A DNA stretch of 64,000 bases from Nicotiana tabacum (taxonomy: Eukaryota; Streptophyta; Magnoliopsida; Solanales; Solanaceae), in the NCBI RefSeq assembly GCF_000715075.1, contig NC_134084.1:100358411-100422410 (forward strand), written 5' to 3'. The translations under genes were made by a program, and so were the position numbers. Position 1 is the first letter of the stretch; each line of letters starts with the position of its first letter. The notes beneath the pieces were generated by a model. That model was not told the DNA's origin, ran no database searches, and saw only the letters and a list, made by a program, of their open reading frames with translations. Below are positions 55,565 to 64,000 of the stretch, piece after piece.

Positions 55565-58500
55565 ATGGATAATCCTCAAATTATGTTTGGATCAAAGACA
55601 AATCATGAAGATATTTGTGTTATTGATAGTGGAACACCTCATGCCATATTCAACGATCAGAAATACTTTTCTTATTTGCATAAGGAAAAAGCAAATGTTT
55701 CAACAATTTCTGGTAATATAAGTTTGATTGAAGGCTCCGGAAGAGCCATAATATTTCTGTCTAAGGGAACAAAACTTATTATAGACAATGCATTGTTCTC
55801 CTCCAAGTCCCGAAGAAACTTGTTGAGTTTTATAGATATCTGCCGAAATGGGTATCATGTTGAGACAATAGATGAAATGAACAGGGAATATCTTTGTATT
55901 ACAAAGAATATTTCTGGCCAGAAATGCATTGTAGAAAAGTCATCAACTTTATCTTCTGGCTTATACTATTCAAAAATTAGTACAATTGAAGCACACTCTA
56001 TCGTAAACCAGAAGTTTACAGATTCAAATACTTTTGTGCTTTGGCATGACCGTTTGGGCCATCCCGAATCAATAATGATGAGACGAATTACTGAAAATTC
56101 GAGTGGGCATCCATTAAAGAACCTGAAGATTCTTACAAATGACGAATTTTCTTGTGATGCTTGTTATCAAGGAAAAATGATCACTAGACCATCACCAATG
56201 AAGGTTGGTATTGAATCCCCTGCCTTTTTAGAGCGTATACATGGGGATATATGTGGACCTATTCACCCACCAAGTGGGTTGTTTAGATATTTTATGGTCC
56301 TAATAGATGCATCTTCAAGATGGTCTCATGTGTGTCTACTATCATCTCGCAACCTGGCGTTTGCAAAGCTATTAGCCCAAATAATTCGATTAAGGGCACA
56401 ATTCCCAGATTATCCTATAAAGGCCATTCGCCTTGATAATGCTGGAGAATTCTCATCTCAAGCTTTTGATGATTATTGTCTATCAGTTGGGATAAAAGTT
56501 GAACATCCTGTAGCTTATGTTCATACTCAAAATGGCCTTACAGAGTCATTTATTAAACGCCTGCAATTGATAGCAAGACCACTACTTATGAAAACAAAAT
56601 TGCCCACTACTGTTTGGGGCCATGCTATCTTGCATGCAGCATCACTTATCCGTCTCAGACCGACACATTATAATAAATATTCTCCGTCACAATTAGTTTT
56701 TGGTCATGAACCAAATATTGCCCATCTACGAATTTTCGGATGTGCTGTATATGTGCCAGTAGCACCACCACAACGTAGTAAGATGGGACCACCCTCTATT
56801 ATTCGCTATCTTGAACCACTGAAAGGAGATTTATTTACTGCTCGATTTGCAGATTGTCAGTTTGATGAAACAAATTTCCCACAATTAGGGGGAGAGAAAA
56901 AGTAAATCAAAAGAGAAATTATGTGGAAAGTTTCATCATTATCTCACTTTGATCCCCGTACCCCTATATGTAATCAAGAGGTCCAGAAGATCATCCATTT
57001 ACAGAATATAGCAAATCAAATGCCAGACGCATTTACTGATTTGAAAAGGATAACTAAGTCACATATCCCAGCAGAGAATGTGTCTATCCGAATTGATGTC
57101 CCAGTAGGACCATCTACTAGCATGAGAGGTAGTGAACCTAAAGCACGCTTGAAGCGTGGTAGGCCTTTGGGTTCTAAGGATCGAAATCCTCGAAAAAGAA
57201 AATCGACAAATGATCAAAACGATATTATGAAGGGATCTCCTGAAGAGACCCAAAATCTGATTAGTTCTGAGATTTCTGAAGAAATCAATGAACCCGAAGC
57301 TCATGTGAGTGAGGAACTTTTAATAAGTTCGATCAGTGATGGGATTAATTTAAATCGATTTAATATAGTGGTGGATAATATTTTTTGCAAATAATGTTGC
57401 ACTTTATATTATGCAAGATAGTGAGGATCTTGAACCTCGATCTGTCGAAGAATGTCAACAAAGATCTGATTGGCGAAAATGGCAAGAGGCAATTCAATCG
57501 GAATTGAAGTCACGTGCTAAAAGAGAGGTCTTTGGACCAGTAGTCCAAACACCTGCTGGTATAAAACCAGTTGGTCATAAATGGGTTTTTGTGCGAAAAA
57601 GGAATGATAAAAATGAAGTTGAAAGATACAAAGCTCGTCTTATTGCACAAGGATTCTCACAACGACCTGGAGTCGATTTTGATGAAACATATTCACCTGT
57701 TATGGATGCCATAAAATTTCGATATCTCATCAGTTTAGCACTACATGAAAAGCTTGAAATACATCTAATGGATGTAGTTACAGCTTATCTGTACGGTTCA
57801 CTTGATAATGAAATTTATATGAAAATCCCTGGAGGATTTAAAATGCATGAAGCAAAATCTCAGGAAATGTATTCAATCAGATTACAAAGATCTTTGTGCG
57901 GTTTAAAGCAATCTGGGCGCATGTGGTATAATCGCCTTAGTGAATATTTGCTGAAAGAAGGTTACATAAATGATGTTATTTGTCCATGTATTTTTATAAA
58001 AACAATAGCATCAGAATTTGTTATACTTGCTGTTTATGTTGATGACATAAATCTTGTTGGAACTTCAGAAGAGCTCCAAAAGGAAATTGAATATCTTAAG
58101 AAAAAATTTGAGATGAAAGATCTTGGAAAGACAAAACTTTGTCCTGGTCTGCAAATTGAACATTTAGCAGACGAGATCTTTATCCATCAATCTGCTTATA
58201 TAGAAAGGGTCTTAAAACGCTTTTACATGGACAAAGCGCACCCATTGAGTACACCAATGGTTGTTCGATCACTTGAAGTGAATTAGGATTTGTTCTGACC
58301 TCCAGAAGAGGACGAGGAACTCCTTGGTCCCGAAGTACCCTATCTCAGTGCAATTGGTGCACTAATGTATCTTGCTAATGCAACAAGGCCTAACATAGCA
58401 TTTTTTGTTAATTTACTAGCAAGATATGGTTCTTCTCCTACACGGAGACATTGGAACGGGATTAAGCATATATTGCGATATTTAAAGGGAACTCTTTATA

Positions 58501-59054
58501 TGGGTTTGTTTTATGCTAACAAAGATAGTGCAGATCTTGTCGGTTATGCAGATGCAGGTTATTTATTTGATCCCCATAAAGCTCGATCTCAAACCGGCTA
58601 CGTATGTACATATGGAGGTACTGTCATATCATGGCACTCCACAAAACAATCGATTGTTGCTACTTCTTCAAATCACGCTGAGATAATAGCTATTCATGAA
58701 GCAAGTAGGGAATGCGTATGGTTAAGATCAATAATTCATTTTATTCGAGAAAAATGTGATTTGGAATGTGAGAAAAGACCCACAATTTTATACGAAGACA
58801 ATGCTGCATGCATAGCCCAATTGAAGGAAGGATTTATAAAAGGAGATAGAAAGAAGCACATTTCACCAAAATTATTCTACACACACGATCTTCAGAAAAG
58901 TGGTGATATTGATGTGCAACAAATCCGTTCAAGTGATAATCCAGCAGATTTATTCACTCAATCTTTGCCAACTTCAATTTTTGAGAAGATAATATACAAG
59001 ATTGGAATGCGGAGACTCAAATATTTGAAACAAGGTTTTCATCAGGGGGAGTAA
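55565..59054 (+). pseudogene. Copia 2 pol
   Basis: Protease CVIDSGTPHAIF, LWHDRLGHPE, integrase with Asp in HGDICGPI, Asp in IRLDNAGEF and Glu in LTESFIKR, then the connection region, RT with intact YVDDINLVGT and RNase H (GYADAGYLFDPHKARSQT; SSNHAEIIAIHEA; YEDNAACIAQL). The first 447 codons are open (to 56905). Breaks: stop at 56903-56905, a frameshift near 57395 (an extra T in TTTTTTGC), Lys-to-TAG and Arg-to-TGA near 58286-58300. Small losses, such as part of the 'GIYVGFES' stretch near 56790, also occur. It ends GE-TAA at 59052-59054. Confidence 0.9.
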
Positions 59055-59236
59055 AATACGCGATGCACTCTTTTTCCCTTACTAAGGTTTTTGTTTTCCT
59101 TATAAGGTTTTTAATGAGGCACCTAGCAATGCGTCTTACTAAATATGTGTACTCTTTTTCCTTCACTGAGATTTTTTCCCACGTGTTTTTTCCTAGTAAG
59201 GTTTTAATGAGGCACATTATCTTTTAATGAACATCC

Positions 59237-59244
59237 AAGAGGAG
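59237..59244 (+). other. Polypurine tract, copia 2
   Basis: AAGAGGAG abuts the 3' LTR; copia 1 has AAGGGGGAG. One or two purine changes separate them. Confidence 0.7.
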
Positions 59245-59811
59245 TGTTATAAATATATTATATTATGGATGTTCATTTAGTACTCCGTTGTAAATAAGAT
59301 TCCTGAAGAAGCTTATCCATATGGGACTCCACCGTAAATATGTTTATCTATTTAGTACTCTATTGGAAATAAGCTTCCTGAAGAAGCTTATCACTTCGGT
59401 ACCCGGTTCTGGATAAACATTACCCCCAGTAGAAGATTATCCATACCGGGTATAATAAGCTTATCCTTTCAGTACCCAGTTATGGATAAACATTACCCCC
59501 GGTAGAAGATTATCCATACCGGGTATAATAAGCTTATCCTTTCAGTACCCAGTTATGGATAAACATTATCCCTAGTAGAAGATTATCCATACCGGGTATA
59601 ATAAGCTTATCTTTTCAGTACTCCGTTATGGATAAACATTGCTCTCAGTAGAAGATTATTCATATCTGGTATAGTAGCAGCTTACACAACAGCTTCCTTT
59701 CTTCTATAAATAGAAGAGATTTCAGTTCATTATGTACATCAGTTTGAATTCGAATAATATATCAGTTTCTCTCTATACTTGTCTTTACTTTATAGTCTTT
59801 ATTTTATAACA
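59245..59811 (+). repeat. Second LTR of copia 2
   Basis: 567 bp with four 73-bp units (59387, 59460, 59533, 59606), the perfect hairpin at 59370-59390 and TATA at 59701-59716. Immediately followed by a PBS. Confidence 0.9.
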
Positions 59812-59939
59812 CGTTATCAGCACGAGACTCTGCCATCTCGAGCAAATATTTTGAAAGTATCTGAGGTAAGAACTTTCTTTTCCTAAATAATGTCAAATCT
59901 TTCTAAACTTGAATTTGTAGCCCTGGATATATCGAGCAA
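59812..59939 (+). mobile_element. Truncated start of a further copia internal region
   Basis: PBS CGTTATCAGCACGAG, leader and the first ~15 gag codons (MSNLSKLEFVALDIS) as in copia 2, then an abrupt change at about 59939 into another element's LTR. Confidence 0.85.
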
Positions 59940-60023
59940 GTTCGTTAGTTGATTAATTCCTTTTTATAAATGTAGCATTGTACAGTTCATTTGAGTCGGT
60001 GAATAAGAAAATACAGAGAATTC

Positions 60024-60057
60024 CCCCCCCTCTCTCTCTCTCTCTCGCTCTAATCTT
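60024..60057. repeat. C7 and (CT)n run in LTR end
   Basis: A C-run followed by a CT microsatellite in the U5 part of the remaining LTR. Confidence 0.8.
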
Positions 60058-60115
60058 CTTCATCCTCGAGTTCGCTTCTTCTCCATCAATGGCAGTCCAT
60101 AACTCTATTTTAACA

Positions 60116-60130
60116 TGGTATCAAAGCAGG
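60116..60130 (+). other. PBS, Tork-like copia
   Basis: TGGTATCAAAGCAGG resembles the usual TGGTATCAGAGC complementary to initiator tRNA-Met, with one G-to-A change. Confidence 0.8.
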
Positions 60131-60256
60131 TTCACTGCGATTTGAAAAAAGAAGTTACCAAGGATCATCAATTTCTCAAATTTTCACCTCTGTCTGTCCT
60201 AGGTAAAAAATTTTCCCTTTTCTAATTCTACCTCAATTTCTGAGAAATGTGCAGTG

Positions 60257-61248
60257 ATGGCTGGCGATTCTCCTCAAAGTGTGACAACAAAATTCGTCTA
60301 GAACACCGCATGCAATCAATCCTCAGCTGGATTGCAATGATCTGTTGTATGTGCATCTTTCAGATACGCCAGGACTGACACTTGCTCCACAACTGTTAAT
60401 TGGAACTGAGAATTACTCGGAATGAAGTCGATCAATGAAGATGTCATTGTTAGCGAAGAATAAGATAGGATTTATCGATGGAACATGTACGAGGGAGAAA
60501 TATGAAGGTGATGCATTTTGCACATACCAATGGGAACGGTGCAATGCGATAGTTCGATCATGAATCATGAGTTCAGTCGCACAAGAGCTCAGAAAGGTAT
60601 AATATATTCCTCAAATGCACAGAAAGTTTGGGCAGCTTTTAAGGACAGATTCGATAAAGTGAATACGACTAAAATATATCACATGAACAGGGAAATTCGT
60701 CTGTTGAATCAAGGTATTTCTACTGTCTCAATATACTACTCAAAATTAAATGATCTGTGGTGTGAATTTGAGTTAGTAATCCCTTTCTCTGGGTGCGACT
60801 ATGTGAAGTCTAGGTTCTTTGTTGAATTTTTGTTGATCTCTGGTGTGAATTTGAGTTAGTAATCCCTTTTTCTAGGTGCGACTATGTGAAGTCTAGGTTC
60901 TTTGTTGAATTTTTGCATCAACAAAAATTAATGAAGTTTTTAATGGGACTCAACGATACATACGCTCCTCAAAGAAGCCAAATTCCGATGATGAACCCTA
61001 CACCTATATTAGACCAGGCCTACTCAATGATCATACAGGAGGAGAGTCAGAGAATGAATGGTGGAATTTTGGGAAGTGCACCTATGAAAGGTGTAACTAG
61101 TGGCTTGATTTCAGCCAATGCCTCTAATGTGAGAGCTAAAAGAAATGCAAATCTGCAATATGATTATTGTCATATAAAGGGCCACACGAGGGAAACTTGC
61201 TACAAATTGGTGGGTTATCCAACCGGGTTCAAGTTCACTAATAAGTAA
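60257..61248 (+). pseudogene. Tork-like copia gag
   Basis: The start MAGDSPQSVTTKFV is followed by stops. The core is seen in pieces: NAQKVWAAFKDRFDKVNTT (60518-60859), then an 83-bp tandem duplication (60751-60833 and 60834-60916) that breaks the frame, then LHQQKLMKFLMGLNDTYAPQ and SMIIQEESQRMNGG (60886-61248). The zinc knuckle YDYCHIKGHTRETC has Tyr in place of its first Cys. Gag would package RNA; this one cannot. Confidence 0.85.
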
Positions 61249-61419
61249 AAGGGAGTGTATGAGGGCTCTACAGTTGTGGCACATAATGTGCATGTCAAAG
61301 AGGAATTGCAGAAGGCAAGAACAATGAATCCACAGAACACTCAGACTAGGAATGCTGGACCTACTAATGCAGTACCTGCTGCACCTGTTTTTACTCCTGA
61401 ACAGTACTAACAAATTCTT

Positions 61420-63360
61420 ATGATGCTGAACAAGGGAAAAAGACCTGAAGCAATTGAGATAGCCAATATGGCAGGTAAATCTACCGATAAATATGATTAT
61501 TGGATTATTGATTCAGGTGCCTCAAATCATATGGATTCATCCTTAGAATTGTTGTCCAATCCCTTACTTGTTTCCTCCTGTAGTACTACCTCTATTCATT
61601 TGCCAAACGGAGATAGTACAAATACCACTCATACATGGTCCTGTACTATATCCAATTCCCAATCTCTGCACAATGTACTGTATATCCCTCAGTTTAAATA
61701 CAATCTTTTATGAGTGTCTAAATACACTAAACAATTACAATGTTCAATCACTTTTTATATAGATTTTTGTCTATTCAAGACCTCTTCAATAGCATGGTGA
61801 AGGAGATTGGTGGACTGCAGAGTGGACTGTACATACTCAATCCTTTCACACCTGTCGTTGTTCCTGCTTCAACATGCTTGTCTTCCTCATTCAAAACTCA
61901 CTCTACTGCTTTGTGACATCAGAGATTGGGGCATGCACCCTATATAGTTTTACAGAAAATTCCTACTATAAAAAATCATTTGTCAACATCCAATAATAGT
62001 GATTGTCCTATATTTCCACTAGCTAAACAAATTAGGTTACCATTTCCTATTAGCACAACTAAGTCCATTAATATTTTTGAGCTTGTACACATGGATGTAT
62101 GGGGACAATATAGGGTCTGTACCTATAATGGTTTTAGATATTTCCTTACCCTTGTTGATGATGACTTAAGAATGACATGGACCTTTTTGTTAAGGTTGAA
62201 AAGTGATGCGTTTGTGTCTTATATGATTTTATTCAACTTGGACAAAATCAATTTTCTACCACTATTAAGACTTTTAGACCTGGTAATGGTCATGAATTCT
62301 TTAATGAACTTTATTCTACTCTCTTCACATCTAAAGGCATCATTCACCAAAATAGTTGTATCCACACTCCACATCAAAATGAAGTGGTGGAAAGAAAGCA
62401 TAGGCATCTTCTTGAAGTTGGGAGGGCCTTAAGATTTCAAGCACACATACCCTTGAAATACTGGGGTGAGTGCATTCTGGCAGCTACATATATTATCAAC
62501 GGATTACCTAGTGTTATTTTGAAAGGAAAGTCTCCTTACGAGCTATTCCATGGTTCATCACCCACACTTAGCCATATGAGAACTATAAGGTACCTTTGCT
62601 ATGCCACAAAGACCAATTACAGTGACAAATTCTCTCCAGAGTCTTCTCCTACCATCTTTATGGGATACTCCTCCACTCAAAAAGGTTATAGGCTACTTGA
62701 CATTGAATCTGGGAAATTCTTTGTCAATAGAGATGTTGTCTTTAAGGAACACATCTTTCCTTTTAAACACCCAAAGTCTCAGTTCCTATCCTCTAAAAAT
62801 TTCACACTCAATTCTCCTTCCATGTTTTCTCCTACTTTGCCTACACCTAACTCCTTCTCCGAGACTTTTGTTGATTCTTCATCAGCACCTGAACCACTCA
62901 TTAATCCTGAACTCCTTTCCCTGATGGATTTAGCATCAACTTCCCTAAATCACTCATCTCCTCTTCTACACTTTCTCCTTTGCCTCCTGACACTACTACT
63001 TCCATTCCTTCCCCTAAACCTATACATGATCCACCCAGAAAATCAAGCAAACCTCTTAAACCTTTCATCTAGCTCACAGTCTATGTACTTCTTCCTTTGC
63101 CTTCTACTTCCTCTACTTACCCTATACAATAGTTTGTTTCCTATTCACACCTACCTACTCATTTTCAATCTTTTCTAGCCTCCTTCTCTTCAGATACAGA
63201 ACCCTTTACCTTCTCTTAAGATATTAAGGATGAGAGATGGGTTGAAGCAATGAAGCTTGAGATTGAGGCTCTGGAACAAAATCACACTTGGACAGTAGTT
63301 GATTTACCTACAGGCAAGGCCCCTATAGAGTGTAAGTGGGTGTATAAAATCAAGTACCGG
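61420..63360 (+). pseudogene. Tork-like copia pol, cut in RT
   Basis: Protease WIIDSGASNHMD (61420-61713), a stop, GAG-pre-integrase remnant near 61926 (LGHAPYIVLQK), integrase (HMDVWGQYRVCTYNGFRYF; the NG-E part has NEVVERKHRHLLEVGRAL, in another frame), then ATYIINGLPS and FMGYSSTQKGYRLL (62384-62800). The Ser/Pro-rich linker (62800-63180) is shifted. RT begins VEAMKLEIEALEQNHTWTV and stops within CKWVYKIKYRS at 63361. Confidence 0.85.
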
Positions 63361-63361
63361 T

Positions 63362-64000
63362 CGTGATGGCACCCAACACCATTGTCAGGCAAGCCAACAC
63401 AAAAATATTAGTGAGTTTTCATTTTTATTCTACCAAAACAATTCCAGCATTTTCTTAATTTGAAATTAAAACAAGTGATAATTAGCAACGTAAAATAATA
63501 ATTATACAACCCAAAAGAATAGTCTACCAATGTGTATGCCAAAACCTGGTGTCACAAGTATATGGGCATCTAGTAGAATATACAAAATAATAAATCTATC
63601 CCGCTGTCTGAAATAGAATAGACAGTCAAAAACAAAGAGAGACTCCATCATGCTACTGAACGGCCTAGGAAGGGAGCAGCTCACCGTGGAAATCTCGGTC
63701 TACTATCAAGAATGCGCACCCGACTGGTAGCCAGATGTACCTGCCTCAGATCCTGTATAATTAAGTATAGAAGCATAGTATGAGTACATAAAAAATATGT
63801 ACCCAGTAAGTATCCCATCTAATCTCGAAGAAGTAGTAGCGAGAGGTCGACTTGACACTTACTAGGATCAAATAATATAAGAAAGTGTTATGCTAAGCAT
63901 GGATGTCACAAGTAATTTACAATTTATAGCAAGAAGTGATAGGTCCTTTCCTAGATAATATCACAGATAGCCATTTACATTTCGGGGCATTTAACACAAT
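63362..64000 (+). repeat. Gypsy LTR-like sequence, runs off the window
   Basis: Non-coding. Starts near GTGATGGCACCCAACACC and carries GCCAGATGTACCTGCC and GTACCCAGTAAGTATC, the same order of motifs as 38261-39234 in reverse. Probably part of a gypsy LTR. No ORF is supported. Confidence 0.5.

Larger units (their letters stand above)
53791..59811 (+). mobile_element. Copia element 2, plus, no matching target duplication
   Basis: LTRs at 53791-54352 and 59245-59811 and a full-length internal region of the same family as copia 1. The 5 bp before it are AATTT; after the second LTR comes CGTTATCAGC, the start of another internal region rather than flank. This is expected if two copies in tandem shared the LTR and the second was cut at 59939. 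Confidence 0.9.
59940..63361 (+). mobile_element. Truncated Tork-like copia
   Basis: Starts inside a 5' LTR (about 176 bp left, ending TTTTAACA at 60115), PBS TGGTATCAAAGCAGG at 60116-60130, then gag, protease, integrase and the first part of RT. It is cut inside RT at about 63361. The PBS is of the initiator-tRNA-Met type. Tork-like by the protease and integrase motifs. Confidence 0.85.

Noticed and set aside
1..64000. Host protein genes and tRNA or rRNA genes
   Set aside because: None recognised by eye; every protein-like stretch belongs to a retroelement. A tRNA scan was not possible.

Overview
The window is plant nuclear DNA made almost entirely of LTR retrotransposons; no host gene was recognised. 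The Ogre/Tat element type, copia families with a UBN2-type gag, and gypsy LTRs with a TGTGATGACC start all fit a large, repeat-rich dicot genome. Solanaceae is my best guess, from memory of similar repeats and not from a search.

Layout. (1) 1-38260 is a tandem Ogre/Tat (Ty3/gypsy) array on the minus strand: LTR1 (1-3217, cut by the window edge), internal copy A (3218-15407), LTR2 (15408-19412), internal copy B (19413-33612), LTR3 (33613-38260). In the sense direction each internal copy has a PBS, leader, ORF1 (coiled coil), gag, protease, RT-RNase H, archaeal-type RNase H, integrase, a long 3' non-coding region with a minisatellite, and a polypurine tract. Copy A lacks about 2.06 kb covering the gag C-terminus and protease. 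Both copies are dead, and they share several stop codons. (2) 38261-40040 holds gypsy LTR-like debris, followed by unassigned DNA with an (AT)n run. (3) 41287-46914 is a minus-strand copia element with a 5-bp target duplication (GTTAT), apparently inserted in a MITE. It keeps RT/RNase H remnants, but where gag and integrase should be it carries a hairpin-rich non-coding stretch. (4) 47323-53159 is a plus-strand copia of the same family with target duplication TGACC. (5) 53791-59811 is a second plus-strand copy with no matching target duplication. It is followed by 128 bp that look like the start of another internal region, as if a tandem had been cut short. (6) 59940-63361 is a different copia (Tork-like, initiator-tRNA-Met PBS) lacking most of its 5' LTR and cut inside RT. 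(7) 63362-64000 is a gypsy LTR-like sequence running off the window.

None of these elements could encode a full set of functional proteins, so any mobilisation would need proteins supplied in trans. The most interesting signals are structural. First, about 28 short hairpins in the minus copia share a pentaloop (NNGAA in the element sense) while their stems differ. Second, a two-stem module with covarying stems recurs four times per Ogre copy, at ORF boundaries. Third, the copia PBS looks like the anticodon arm of inosine-modified tRNA-Ile rather than a tRNA 3' end. Fourth, sequences identical to the Ogre PBS occur repeatedly in reverse orientation in its 3' region.
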